A stretch of 64,000 nucleotides of DNA, from positions 3,906,001 to 3,970,000 of the forward strand of contig CM066305.1 of assembly GCA_033807695.1 (NCBI GenBank). The letters run 5' to 3'. The position numbers and the translations under genes are program-made. The notes under the pieces are model-generated. The model worked only from the letters and a program-made list of their open reading frames with translations. It had not been told where the DNA came from and did not search any database. Source of the DNA: Daedaleopsis sinensis (Eukaryota; Basidiomycota; Agaricomycetes; Polyporales; Polyporaceae). Each line of letters begins with the position of its first letter. The first letter of the stretch is position 1. Below, one piece after another: positions 36,408-48,669 of the stretch.

Positions 36408-37417
36408 CCTTGTCGTCGTCATCTCGGGGCCGTTGTTTGCGCAGTGCACTGTATAGTCTATGACAACAGAAGGGCTTGGCATTCGGGTAGCCAAGGTTGT
36501 TACCCCGCACGAGATGCGCAGACCTTCTGCAAAATCAATCACCGCGGAATGTACGGGGAAACCGCGTGTAAAAGACGAGGCTCGAGGACTTTCTGTTGAA
36601 CGAGTGATCGAGCGCGTCCGTAGGCGCCGTATAACGCCACGAGGGAAATACGTGCGGAACATACCTTTAACGGAGAAACTCGAGCGTCGTCGAGCACAGG
36701 TCGAGCATCAGCTTCTTCATATGACGGTCCGGGTGAAGGGCGACGGATCTACACGGACTATATTTGTCCAGCTCTCCGAGCACATGAGCAAGGGCCAATA
36801 GTTTCGGAACTTTTGCTTTCGGTAAAACCTCTCGCTAGTGGCGACATGTTGTACTCGCACGGGTTGCGATCTCTTGCTCGGGGCTCTCGTCGAGTGGAAC
36901 GCTGCCAGAAAGCTTTAGGTCAGGACATGGAATTCATGCGGAACACAACACAGACCGAAAGAATTGAACTGCTACATTGGGGTGGGACGTACCACTCCGC
37001 GTCGGTGTAATAGCCTCTAGACGAGATGTGGGTGCGCTACTGAGTGAATATAGGGAATATTGCGTAGGGGAGTGCGAACCATCCGTATAGATACGAGTGA
37101 GCAACCGCCGATGGCATGCTGCAGTGCGCAGGGCCGGTATACTATACTTGAGTAGTGCCCGTTCCGAGACGTCCAAGTTTTCGAGGACGTCCTCGGAGAA
37201 GGTAGCGGTCCGCGTTGATCCGGTCACGAGTATTAGCTCCGACGTACTATAGTACTATAGTACTGAGCCCGCTCGGTAACATCACGGTTTTTGACTCACC
37301 CCTGGACAAAGAACGGATGGTTGCCGCAGCCCCTCACACATACGTGAAATGCGGACGGAAGCGGCATATCATAGCCATACATTCGGCGAATTTCCTGGTA
37401 GAGAGGACTCACCGCGG
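36408..37417. other. Intergenic, xylanase upstream region
   Basis: About 1 kb between the xylanase promoter and the 3' end of the next F-box gene. It contains a short palindromic repeat of AGTACTAT at 37244-37264. No gene is supported. Confidence 0.45.
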
Positions 37418-38895
37418 TCATGCATTTCTCCAGTTCCAGTCGGCCGGCGCCCTACTGGAAATCCCGCCATCCATATCCCACACACACTCCAGACACCCTT
37501 CCACCGCGTCGTCGTCGTCGAGCGACAGCTCGACCCAGCTTTGCGATATGGGACAGATGGGTAGCTTGAAGACGACGCGCTCCACGCAGCGCCAGTCTCG
37601 GAGGAGCTGCACCGCGCGCGATCTGAGGGCGGCTGTCCACTCCTTGATGGCGATGGCGTCGAGAGGCAGCATGGCAAATGAGCGTTCATAATGCCACACA
37701 ATCGTCAGCCTGGTGATGGGCCTGATGGTATGGTTGCCACCAGGGTGCCACTGAACAGGTTGACCGTCCGGGTCAGGATAGTCTGTCTGAGAGCAGCCTT
37801 AGTTCCAGCTCGAATTGAAGGAGGAGAGCATGACCTACCTGTACCATGTTCACTTGGAGAAACCGCAGACAGGGTAGAATCTTGAGGAAGGTCCCGAAGG
37901 AGATCGTGCTCCCGTCCTCTGACCCTAGCGCGCTGGCGTCATCTTCCCACTCGCGATCACCGAGCTTCAGGCTGACGATCTGTGGCCCCAGGATGCTAAG
38001 AACGTTGGAGAGTTTGCTCCAGGAGTACGTCGAGAGGTAGACGTGTGTGAGGCTGGGAGGCGTCACGAGACCAGTTAAGAGAACCCAGGATGGAACTGTC
38101 ATACATCGAAGGGAGCTGGGAAGCCACACTTTGGACAGCGGGCCAAGCGGCAAATGGGGACGCGGATATGGGACTCCTCCGAAGTTCAGCTCCTCTAGAT
38201 GAGGATGCCGACCAAAGAAGCTGACGAGACGGAGGGGTGAGTTGTAGAGGTTGATCGCAAATCGACGGAGCTCGGGGAAGCTGAGTTCACCCAACTCTGA
38301 GAACAGGGTCCACTCCGCCGTAATGCAGATCTGACAGTGTGGAAACACGTTGAGTCTAAGGTCGCGAAGGTTGTGGCACAATTTTAGTATGGAGAGGACG
38401 TTCGCGGCGACAGCGTAGTCATGGATATTCAGAGCACGCATATCGAGAGATCGGACGAGATCGGCGTGGTGTGTCCGTATATTCACGGATCGTGCAAATC
38501 GCGTGAGCCCTTCGCCGCTAGTCGAGGGTCGCGGAGCTTGATATAGAGCCAGGATGGCAAAGCGTTGGAATACGCTATTCACGCGCACGAGCTGCGTCAG
38601 AGTGGGCGCGTCCGCGAAGTCGAAGATCGCCATCCAGAGTTCTGGTGGAAGCATGACGGGCGATCCGTCTCGTCTAGACGTGCGATACTTCTTCAGCAAC
38701 CGCCTCAAGATGGAGTGGACTCCTACCGGAGATGCAAGCACATGTCAGTTTAGCGCATACCCATATATAGTGCTAATAAGGCCGAGTGTACGTACCTGAC
38801 TTCCATGGGGTACATTGATGCGATTCGCCTGTATGACGAACCGATCTGCGCAGAGTGGGCGGGCGAAGTGGGAGGCATAGAATACTCCCTGGCAT
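37418..38895 (-). CDS. F-box/LRR-like protein
   Basis: The F-box core is VMLPPELWMAIFDFADAPTL followed by TQLVRVNSVFQRFAILALY, then leucine-rich segments (ILKLCHNLRDLRLNVFPHC, ELGELSFPELRRFAINLYNS, HPHLEELNFGG, PPSLTHVYLSTYSWSKL). The last intron (acceptor CTCTCAG) joins FLQVNMVQ to TDYPDPDGQPVQWHPGG, and the C-terminus ends SSRAPADWNWRNA, stop at 37418. The 5' end is uncertain. The frame at 38741 opens with GTG. A clean intron (38723-38795, GTACGT...CCGGTAG) joins an upstream exon starting at the ATG at 38895 (MPGSILCLPLRPPTLRR). A shorter form could start at the ATG at 38654, at the F-box itself. Role as for other F-box proteins: substrate recruitment to SCF ligases, target unknown. Confidence 0.7.
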
Positions 38896-39954
38896 TCTGG
38901 GGGGAGCTACAGGCCGTGGTGGAAGTGCAGAAGCAACGTTGAATAAGGTTCATGAGCTCAGACTACGATGTGTGCGTCTAAAGCCACATGGTCCTATATA
39001 GCCACACAAAGTCCGAACCATGTCAACTAGATGTCAACCTGTGTAATGACGAGTGAACCATGCGGCCATCTGGAAGTCCTTGAGACACAAGGACGTGAGG
39101 AAGGGGATAGGGGACTTGGTGGAAAGCCTTCCTTGATGCGCTCAGGATCGGGAGCTTCTGGGAGAAGCTAGACAACTTTGAGCATCGAGCCATCTGCGCG
39201 CACTGTGGTGAACTGGAATCCCTGGAGCGCATACTCGTCGACTGAGATGCTGATGCTCCGGGACAAGGGACTCTGTGGAAGATGGTTGCTGACACGGCGT
39301 ATAAAAGGACTACCGACGTACCCGATATATTTCGGCTCCATATTGGGCACGATCTCATGCCTGTTGCGGAGACATCCTATATATATGTGGGGTTTTTTGG
39401 TGGGTAGACCGGATTGTGCGGACGAAGGCATCCGATAAGTCCTTGCAGCCCGCACCGGGAGGCCCACACAGCTTATAAACTGCGTGCTGATTCAGATCAA
39501 AACTTGCGTAGCACGTCAACGGGCAGTAGTCTGGGGAGCAATGCGGAAGTACTCACCTCATATGTAACACGTAGTAGTGCAGAAGGCTCTCGAGATGCGG
39601 CCACCTGTATTGACTGGTACCTAATAGTATTCAGTCGCCACAATTCAGCTGCCAGTGGAGGACATGCACGAGAACAGTAGGATGTTATATGGTGCGCTGA
39701 AGCAATTTAGCGTACATACAATGAGCCATAGATCGCGCATTGAGGCTGTTTCGTGGCCAGAAGATTGAAACGCAGTGGGTGCCCACCACCAAACTCACAA
39801 ACAGCTGTAGTGCATCCAACGGCACTCGTACAGTATGCTGCTGGGCTTCCTGATACGCAGTCAGAAGAAAGAATTGGTCTAGTAGTATGAGTAGAAATGA
39901 GAGCAGACATGCAAGACATACCGGTACATTTTGAGGCCTACATAGCAAACGATG
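38896..39954. other. Intergenic, no gene seen
   Basis: About 1.06 kb. Overlapping frames of about 85-110 codons on both strands at 39023-39467 have no recognisable motif or splice partners. Confidence 0.45.
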
Positions 39955-40700
39955 TTACGCCGGGGGCACGGCGAATGGGTCTCCGATCTCCTCGTTGATG
40001 AGCGGTCCGCCGAGCAACGGGTCCGCCGACTGCAGCTGTGACATGTCCTCCGCACCCTCGAACTGCTCCCCGTCCGGCCCCATCCCAGCCATGTCCAGGC
40101 TCATGTCCGCACCGAAGTCCGGCGCCATGTCCGCATCCATGTCCGCACCCATGTCCACCACGTGCTCCTGTGGCGGAAGCAGCTCGTCCTCGTCCGGAAC
40201 AGGCGTCGGCGTCGGCGGCTGAAATGATATCGACAGCGGGTGAGGCTTCGGAGTGGGGGGCTTCGACAGCCCGTCGTCTTCGCCCTCCTTGCTCGGACGT
40301 GAGGGCGCAGGCTCCGAGACGTCGCGTGACATCGGGCCCGGGGTCATGTCGGGGGCGGTAGACCCCGCAGCCTCGTCCTGGTCCATCTCATCGTCGACCT
40401 CGACGAGGTCCTCGGGCTGGAGCGGCGCGAGCGGCTGGTCGGCCTCGCCCTCATCGTCGCTAAATTGCTGAGGAGTCCGTCGTGAGTGTATAAGCCTACT
40501 CGTAATAGAGCGTGCAGTGGGACGGTGCGCACCTGCTTCTTGTCCGTCTTAACCCATTTGTATACGCGGAGGGTAGTACCTGGTGGTGCGCCGTCTGGGG
40601 GTCCCCATACTTTCTCCCAGCACGGGACAGGCTGCATGAGCTGTCTGCGCGATGCCTCCGAGGTGGACGTGCTGAACCCAACTCTTCTCCTCGTCGCCAT
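39955..40700 (-). CDS. Small acidic protein, conserved N-terminal segment
   Basis: Two exons, about 230 residues. Exon 1 starts at the ATG at 40700 (MATRRRVGFSTSTSEASRRQ). It holds the best-defined part, PVPCWEKVWGPPDGAPPGTT then LRVYKWVKTDKKQ. A 65-nt intron joins to QFSDDEGEADQPLAPLQPED. The rest is acidic and Pro/Met/Asp-rich with short imperfect repeats (DMGADMDADMAPDFGADMSL). The CWEKVW and LRVYKWVKTDK pattern feels like a subunit of a nuclear complex (chromatin remodelling subunits look similar), but I cannot name it. No signal peptide or membrane span. It is head-to-head with the DnaJ gene, 230 bp apart, suggesting a shared promoter. Confidence 0.7.
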
Positions 40701-40930
40701 AGTCGGGTGCGGTAAGGTAAGGTAAACAGACGAGGAGGAGATGGAGGTTGGGAGACAAGGTCGGACGCGCGCGCGCGCGTCCGCCAGAGGATACCCGGTC
40801 ACGTGCTATATGGGAACTGCAAACGTGTCGGGTTCCAGATTTCGAGGGTTAAACTTGAACTTGACCTCCTACCACCATCAACAGGCCTTCGCTGGCTCTG
40901 TCGCATCCTTCGCCACTCGACGCTATTATC
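40701..40930. promoter_or_regulatory. Bidirectional promoter region with (CG)n palindrome
   Basis: A 230-bp gap between divergent start codons. At 40762-40783 lies a perfect 22-nt palindrome: alternating CG flanked by CGGA and TCCG. Alternating CG can adopt left-handed DNA under supercoiling. No clear TATA box is visible. Confidence 0.55.
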
Positions 40931-43504
40931 ATGCTGCTCCGTATATCTGCTGTACTCTCTCTGCTAGTCGCTGGCTTCGTCTATAACGCCAGCGCCCAGG
41001 TCAACCAAATAGCCGGATCGTCACTCTACCCCGAAGAACTCATTCCCCTTATCACCCGTGCAGACGCACTTCTTACCGCTGGCCAGTTCAACGATGCCGC
41101 TAAGGCATATTCTGAAGCCATAGGTGAGTGTATCCATCGTTCTTTGATCCAGGAAGAAGAGAACATGGAGCATACGAGCTGGGTTGGGCGGGGAGAGCGA
41201 GGGAGCCTAGGGGAGCTCGAGGCTTCGTTGTCCGACGCAGACTCGCTTGGGTGGATGCGGTGCACTGTCGCACCCACCTGCTGGCCGTAAAGCGTCATCC
41301 CGCCCCCCTGGAATAGGTTTCGTTTCAGAGTCCCGGACGTTTGTTTTACTCATTCGATTCACCGGGGGGCACTGTGATATGTGACACGGCGTTACATCTT
41401 GTTCGCATTTGGTGCGTCTTGCGTGGCACTCAACGATACACCTTAGTCCTATGCTGGTTACATGCAACATTTAAAATGTAACCAGCATGGGACAGGCTGT
41501 CTGTGGTATAGTGCAATTATCTTTGTAATGGGTCACTTGGACAAAGGAAAGTCATATTCGGTTAAGAAAAAGTACACTGTGATAAGGATTTAATAGCCAG
41601 TTACATGGGTCACTGTCCCCGGTGGTTGAGAAACGTCCAAGATTTGACATACTCAGGGGACGCATGCTCGGCCCCTTTATGTCGCGTTCTACAGTAACGA
41701 CATGCGGGAGAGTCTAAAGTTATCACAGACCGTCACACCGGATTTTTACACTTACTATGATTACGCCTTTGTCGCCATTCTATATGTACTTCGAAGCCAG
41801 TGCTGACACGTCCGGTCTTGTAGATGGCTCGCCTGAATATCTTCTATTTTACAAGCGAGCCACCGCATACTATTCTGCTGGTCGCTTTTCTGCAGCCCTC
41901 TCCGACTTCGACCAGGTGCTTGCCTTGACAAACGATAACTTTGACAGAGCGAATCTCATGAGAGCGCGCATATTTGCCAAAGAAGGCCGGTTTGCGGAAG
42001 CGCGCGACGCGTTGCGCAAATACACGGTGAAGGTCAAGGGCGACTCAGGCTCTCAGGAGGTCATGATGGCGATTACAGAAGGCGAACTCGCGATCAAGAA
42101 GATCTCTCAGGCTGTTCGTGCGAAGCTTTGGCAGGCCTGTGTGGAAGCCGCGACGATGGCTCTTGCGACAGCGTCACATTCGGCGAAGCTTCGGCAACAA
42201 CGCGCAGACTGCTCTATTGCAGCGGGCGACATGGAGGGCGCGGTCGCAGACTTGTCGTAAGTATATTGCGTGCTGCCCGAGATCGTCTAGATTCACCTCA
42301 ATGCAACTATAGACGACTAGCCCAACTCACGACACCTACGACATCATTATGGATGAAAGCTGCACGAATCGGATACTTCCTCTTCCCCTACAATTCACCG
42401 ACCGACCCTACCTCTCCCGCCATGGGCACGCTCAAGCAATGTCTACATTACGACCCTGACTCGCCCAAGTGTTTGAGGATGCACCGGCTCGTCAAGGCGT
42501 TCGACAAGAGCTTCAAGAGCCTCGACAAGTCCCTCTCTTCCGAGGACTGGCGCGGCGTCATGAAACTCCTCCTCGGCGCCGACCTCTCGGGCACAGACGG
42601 CCTCGTCAACAAGTTCGACGCTGCCCTCGAAGAGCACATGACGCGCGAGAACCTTGAGCTGCACCCACAGATCCACATGCCCAACGCGAAGCGGACGTCG
42701 CCCCGGCGCGCACTCATCCTCAAGGCGCTCTGTCGCGCGTACATCAAGACGAACCAGGCGAAGAAGGGCGAGCAGTGGTGCAGCGCGCTGCTGGAGATGG
42801 AGGGCCGCGAGAACGACCCCGACGGCGCGATTGGGCGCGCAGAAGCTCTGTTCGGCCGGGAAGAGTGGGAGGAGGCCGTCCGGGTGCTCGAACGCGCATT
42901 CGAGGCGAGCGGACGGTCGGATCGTGAGGTGCGTCGTACGGAGCGAGTGTGCTGAACACGCGAAGCCTGACGGTGTTGCAGATCCACCAACGGTTGACGA
43001 AGGCGCAGAAGCTCCTGAAGCAGTCGCGCCAGAAGGACTACTACAAGGTGCTTGGGGTCGCACGGGACGCGGATGCGAAGACGATCAAGAAGGCATAGTG
43101 AGTATCTGGCCTCCGCTGCGCCGATCGCACATGCTGACCTATGCGCCGCACGAACAGTCGGAAAGCCGTGCTCACCGCACACCCGGACAAGGGCGGCAGC
43201 GAGCAGAAGATGGCCACGGTGAATGAGGCGTACGAGGTGCTCAGCGATCCCGGTGCGTATCCTCAATGTTCGCGCACGACGTCCACCCCCGCTCATTCTC
43301 GCTCCGACTCGTGCGCGCGCAGAGCTCCGCCAGCGGTACGACAACGGCGACGACCCGAACGACCCGACGGCGCAACAGGGCGGGAACCCGTTCCAGGGCG
43401 GCTTCCCCGGCGGGTTCGCGCAGTTCTTCAACGGATTCCCTGGCGGAGGCGGAGGCGGAGGCGGCGGCTTCCAATTCCACTACAGCCCGCCAGGCTACCA
43501 CTAG
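40931..43504 (+). CDS. ER-lumenal DnaJ co-chaperone, TPR + J domain (p58IPK/DNAJC3 type)
   Basis: Delivers unfolded secretory proteins to the ER Hsp70 (BiP) and stimulates its ATPase. The ATG at 40931 starts a signal peptide (MLLRISAVLSLLVAGFVYNA, then SAQ). TPR-like helices follow: LITRADALLTAGQFNDAAKAYSEAI, then after a 700-nt intron EYLLFYKRATAYYSAGRFSAAL, RARIFAKEGRFAEARDAL, LWQACVEAATMAL, LILKALCRAYIKTNQAKKGE, AEALFGREEWEEAVRVLERA. The J domain is near the C-terminus: SRQKDYYKVLGVARDADAKT, with the HPD tripeptide in TAHPDKGGSEQKM and NEAYEVLSDP. It ends in a Gly/Phe-rich tail (GFPGGFAQFFNGFPGG), stop at 43504. No KDEL-type retention signal is present (ends SPPGYH), as in other fungal members I know. 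About 550 residues over several exons. The unfolded-protein response likely controls it (inference). The first intron carries an insertion described separately. Confidence 0.92.
41360..41624. mobile_element. Possible MITE in intron 1 of the DnaJ gene
   Basis: The host intron (41124-41823) is 700 nt, about ten times the local norm. Within it, CACCGGGG at 41360 and CCCCGGTG at 41617-41624 form perfect 8-bp inverted ends. The similarity extends imperfectly to about 25 bp: the left end continues to GTGATATGTGAC, and the right end read inverted continues to GTGACCCATGTAAC. A perfect 13-bp inverted repeat (41451-41463 with 41476-41488, 12-nt loop) lies inside. No coding capacity and no clear target duplication. 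Non-autonomous DNA element is an inference. Confidence 0.4.
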
Positions 43505-44118
43505 CGCGGCGAGCCCGCACAGTGCTAGTGTCCGTGCCTGTCGGTGCTCGTCTTGCTCTCTCTGTTTTTGCCTCACGAGTCGTGTAGACCTGGCGTAGGC
43601 TCTGCTGTCTTTCGTGTAGATGCTTTCGTGTCCCGATAACCACGTAGCTCCGTTGCGCCACCTCCTTCCCAGCCCTCGCTCAGGCCCTTGTATCGAAGTG
43701 CATCCCTGTCGTCATCCTGATCCCGCCTATATGTTATCCCATATGTGCATGCCCGACGGACTTTATGGTTGGAGCGATGCTCCTAGTACCTGGCGGTGAT
43801 GCAATAAAGTTTCTGCCCGCTGCGTCGGCGTTGCTGTCTGCGTTCGCGCGGCCGCGGCCCACAATATCGGGAATGGCCCAGAGGCGCAGGCGCGCCCCCG
43901 CGCGTCCTACTAGCAGCTAATGGCACCGTCCCCACATCGCATCTGGTGGCGGACCGTCGTGGAAAACCGGCCAAGGTGCATCACCGCCGCAAGGAAAGCT
44001 CCAAAGTTCATCCATTACAAGAACACGTCGTGCAGTCTAATATAGTCAAGAGCGATGTCGCGGAATCGCCGCGAGAAGACACGAAATATGATTTACTACC
44101 AGCCATTGCGCACCGTTT
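43505..44118. other. Convergent 3' intergenic region
   Basis: About 610 bp between the 3' ends of the DnaJ gene (+) and RFC1 (-). No supported coding sequence; 3' UTRs are expected here. Confidence 0.5.
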
Positions 44119-47100
44119 TCAGGTCTTCTTCGTCCCCTTCCCTTTCGCAGGTGCCTTGCCCTTTGCGGCCGCTGCGCCCTTGCCTTTGCCCTTCGCCGCC
44201 TTGATGAGGCTGTCGTTCTCGAGCCTGTCATCCGTCTCCTCCTTCTCGTCGTCCTCCGCCTCCGGGACCTCGTCGTCGACCTGCGCGTCCGGACCCGGTG
44301 CGTGGTCAGCTCTCGCGTGGACGATACAGAGACAGAGAACTGCAATAAATCGTCGGGACTCACGTCGTACGCCTCCTCGAGGTCGGGCGCGGGCCCCGCC
44401 GCGGCAATCTTCTTGGGCGCCTTGCCAAGCGCCTCGGCCTTGTGGAACGCGACAGGGTGGTCGCGCGCGTTGTACTTCTTCGTGAAGGACGTCTTGGTCG
44501 CGGCCGAGATCTTCTTGAGGACGTGTACGTCCGCGTTGTCGCCGACGCCGAGCTCGATGATCGTGTCCCAGTCCTCGCGCGTGAGGAAGTACTCGTCCAT
44601 GAACTCGATCGTCTCGTCCACCACGCTCTGTCCCCGTGTCAGCATCAGCATCCCCGTCGACGGGCGAATGGGAGTGGGTATGACGTACCGCGCCGCGCTC
44701 CATGAGCGGTTGCACGATGTGCGGGAACAGCGCCGGGATGTACGACTGGCGGATCTCTGATTTGTCGCCCGACACTCTGAGGCGCATGCGCGCTTGTGTG
44801 TCCGTGAGCGCGCGGCTCAACTTCGTCTGCTTCGAGTTCTGGCCAAGCCATCTGGGGCGGGAGACGTCAGTACCCGCAGAGCGACAGAAGACATCGAGCC
44901 GTGACGTACTGCGGGAACGACATTGCGTTGGGTCCACCGTATCCTGCTCCCATGCCATAGATCATAGACGCCGGGCGCACTGTTGAGCAGACTGCGTGGA
45001 GGGGCATCAGGGACCAATATTGGTTCGGTCTGGGGAGGGATCGTCAGTCGTATGGGGAGCGCAAAACGTAGAGAAGCGTACCCGTGAATCAGACTGTCGA
45101 CGAGATCGCCGTCAGAAATAGAGCGCGACGCTTTCTCCATGAGTTCGAGGTGCTTCAGAATTTTCTCTGGCCCGTCGGCGTTCCTGATACGCGAAGGCGT
45201 CGTTTTGAGATAGTTCTCCTATAAGATGCGGTTGGTCGTGAGCGTACTGTGTATACATACAATATCGGCGCGACGAACCTGCATGAACAGTGGGATGAAT
45301 GAGGGATCGTGGAAGTACATCTCAATCTTGTCCCCCAGTGTCTCGCGCGAGGTCGGCGAGAACATCTGCGGCCCCAGCATCTTGTTCAGGACACCGAAGG
45401 GAGTCATGACAGAGTACTTTTCGTTCATCTTCACACTGAACCAGGAATTAGCGGCGACGCGTGTGTATGGAAGAGCAGAACTTACAGCGCTTTGCCCTCG
45501 TCAAAGTCCATAGTCGCGCTAGAGAGCCGCCATGTCGACAGCATGTTGAGGACTTGACGGATATCCGACTGCGCGCCCTGTACGAGCTGGTCGATAACGT
45601 TCGCAGGAATCTTCATCTTCTCCCTATAGAGGCACGAAAGCAGTCAGAATTCACATCGAGCGGACAGGCACCAAGCACGCGTACTTGTAGGCGACACTCA
45701 GTATCCTGGACCGGATCGCAGCAGGCTCGGGCCGCTTGAACGTCATGTTGAAAGTGACATTGGTCAGCGGCTTCAGCTTCTGTGCGCCGCGGTCGTTCGC
45801 GATGCAGATAATGGGAATCTTCGTCTTCTTGATCAGTTGGACTAGAGCGACGACGCCTCCGCGGTCCCCCGCCGACATGCCGTCGACCTCGTCCATGATG
45901 AGGCACGATTTGTCCGTGACAGTCATGCCGGCTGCGTTCGTTTTCTACGGGATGACTGAGTGACCGTCCCCTCTGGACATGAGGGATTTGACTGACCTGT
46001 CCACCGGACATCCACCCATCTAGCGACGTGTTCATAATATTCGTGCTGTTCTACAAGCAGCTGTCAGGCAAACTATCTCCACGCGGCGTTGCGAAATAGC
46101 GAACGCACCTCCACGAGCTTCTTGCTCCGCGCATCGCTAGCGTTCAGCTCGATCGGCGTGAGCCCTGCCAGCTTTGCGCACAGATGCGCACTGGTGGTCT
46201 TCCCGATGCCCGGCGGGCCGGTGATCATCACCGCACGGAAGATGTTCATGCCCTCCTTGCCCGGCTTCTTGAAGTCGGACTTAAGGCTCGCCGGCCAGCT
46301 CGCGAGCCAGCTCTGCAGCCGCTCGACCTGGGCCTTGTTCCCGCAGATCTCCTTGAGGTTCTGCGGGGCGTACCGATCCGTCCAGAGCTGGTTCGCGGCG
46401 GTGGGCTTCGCTGTGCTGTGAAGGACGCTGTGAGCTGGGACTCGACCGCGGAGACGGAAGGGCAACATACGCGCCGCTAGCGGCACTCTCTTTAGCCGCC
46501 TGTTTCTCGCGGCGCTCCATCTCCTTCGCGCTCTCGCGAATCGCCTCCTGCTCCTTCTCCAATTTCTTCAGTGTCTTAGGATCCATTTTGCTCTTGTCCG
46601 TGACGCGCGTGGCGATCAGGTTCAGGAAGCCGTCCTCGTCGAGCGTCTTCAGTTTGTTCTTCTCGATCGCTTTGAGCTTGCTCGGACCGGCATCGGCGCC
46701 GAGAACGACGTACGACGTCTTCGAGGAGGGCTGCCCTACCACCCGCCTAGCAGCGCACCTAGTGAGCGCAATGGATATTAAAAATGCAGGGTTGGCAGAC
46801 GCACCCGCCATAACGCTTCGCGAGCTCAGTGGCCTCGTCGCGAGACAGGCTGCTGAGCTCTCCAGTGAACACGAAGGAGAGACCGGCCAGACAGTTCGGG
46901 TCCTGCGCGATCGGTATCTCCTTTGAGCCCGGGTTCGACGGCCCTGCGCGTGCCTTCATGGCGTACCAGCTGCGCACGGCAAGGCGTTAACTCTGTACAC
47001 AACTATTCGAGGAACGGGAGCAGCGCGTACTTGGGTTTCTTGGCGGGCTGCTCATCGGCCTTCTCATCTCCTTTGGCCGCCTTCTTGTCCTCCGAGGGCA

Positions 47101-48669
47101 CGGGCTTCTTGTCCTCGGCGTTTGCTTTCGCCGCCGACTTTGCGGGGGTGGGTTTGGCGGCCGCCGACTTCGCGGGTGTCGCCTTGGCTGGGGTCGACTT
47201 AGTGGCTGTCTTTTTCGCCGCCGCCGGAGTCTTGGGCTTGCTCTTCTTCACAACCTCTTCGTCCTCTTCGTCCAGCACGAAGTCGTCGCCATCATCCTCC
47301 GCTGACGAAGATGCGATGAAGTCGTCGTCTTTCGCTTTCTTCCGCGCAGAAGCAGTCGCTGCCTTACGTGGTACAGCCTTGCGAGGCGTGGCCTCTTCCT
47401 TCTTTGTAGACTTCGCCTCCTTTGGCTTCGGCTCTGCTTTCGATGTGCTGGCGCGTGGTTTAGAAGACGATGCTGTAGAGGTGGCTTGCTTCTTCTTAGG
47501 CGGCGATTTCTCGGCCTCGTCTTCTTCATCGCTTGAGATGACGAGCCTCGCCTTTCGTTTCGATGGTGCTGTGACGGGGGCCTCGTCACTGTCGTCGTCT
47601 ATGTCCATGGCTTGTTCGCTCTTCAGCTTCTGCAGTCCCACGATCAGTATGTATGTTTAGCTGCGCCGACATCACGGTCGTCTGGGACATTCTCACTGGA
47701 GTCTCATCTCACCCGGGCACAGAGGGTAAGAATGTGCTGATGAACGAGACCAGGCGAGAGATGCGCCTCGGGGATCGGAGAACCAACATGGTATATGCGT
47801 CACATCCTGGATACACAGCGATATGCTGCATTCATGATCCAAAATGCGACGCAGATATGTGGTACATTCGCAACGAATTCGGAGTACCACGATGGAGGAT
47901 CAAAGTCGAGAATGTACCCGGTAGTGTGGACCGGGTGCATGCGATAAATAGACTTGGCTCGACAATAGCATGCCGGCTCAGGGGAACGCGCCATATGGTT
48001 TGGGCAGCACAGTGTGACAAACGTTGCACATGGGTAGAGTAAATGCGATAGGAGGAAGCAGGACTGGTGCACTCACGGGAGGCTGAGATTTCGCCGTAGG
48101 AGTTGCTTTCGGCGGAGGTTTGGACGGCGTTTTGGACGGTGTGGGTTTCCTGTGTTGGTTTACATCATGAATACCGTATAAAATGATGTTGGAGGTCGTA
48201 TGTGCGGTGCAGGGAAGTCCAGGAGCCACACAGTATTACTGGGACAATGCATTGGAACCACACTCACGAGGCAGTTGGTTTCGTGAAGTAGCGGCTGGAA
48301 TGCAAGTGCTCAGACATTGAGCGTAAGGAAGCAACCTCAGAGCTTACCTCGTGCCCTCGTCATCGCCTTCGACCCGCCCCATCCGTCAACATATGCATCA
48401 TCACACTGCGCGATCGGGGTGAAGACTCACTAATCTCGATTGGAGTCTCCTGAGCCTTGCCGTTCGTCCGCCGCTAAGTAGACGACAGTTAAGAGAGTAC
48501 ACGTATGTGCCATTGGCAATTTGCAACAACTCACATCCAGTGCCTTTGCTGGTTGAGAAGCAGGTTGAGAACTGCTTGAGGCAGCAACTTGACTGCTCTT
48601 GCCGGAGAAGAAGCCGCGTATGTCGGCCCCCTGTGGCTTTGCGGGTGCTTTCAGCTTGCCTTGCGCCAT
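44119..48669 (-). CDS. RFC1: Replication factor C subunit 1 (clamp loader large subunit)
   Basis: Large subunit of the clamp loader that opens PCNA and loads it on primed DNA. About 15 exons. Start ATG 48669. The N-terminal GADIRGFFSG is a PIP-box-like PCNA-binding motif, as at yeast Rfc1's N-terminus. Short exons follow (RRTNGKAQETPIEI, SRYFTKPTAS, KPTPSKTPSKPPPKATPTAK), then a 448-nt intron (47630-48077) and a Lys/Ser/Ala-rich tail. The BRCT domain has LAGLSFVFTGELSSLSRDEA and YVVLGADAGPSKL. The AAA+ part has LWTDRYAPQNLKEICGN, Walker A GPPGIGKTT (about 46195-46221), ELNASDARSKK, Walker B CLIMDEVDGM and a sensor region near CIANDRGAQKL. The C-terminal RFC1-specific domain runs from QMFSPTSRETLGDKIEMYF through LMERGA and ETIEFMDEYFLTREDWDTI. 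The end is Lys-rich (GKAPAKGKGTKKT). All key motifs are intact. It shares a promoter with the divergent gene at 48979. Confidence 0.96.

Noticed and set aside
38654..38741. GTG start for the F-box gene at 38741
   Set aside because: GTG is an unlikely start for a fungal nuclear gene; a spliced upstream ATG at 38895 or the internal ATG at 38654 is preferred.
42443..43431. Long minus-strand frames opposite the DnaJ gene
   Set aside because: Shadows of the TPR and J-domain exons, which have clear family motifs including HPD on the plus strand.
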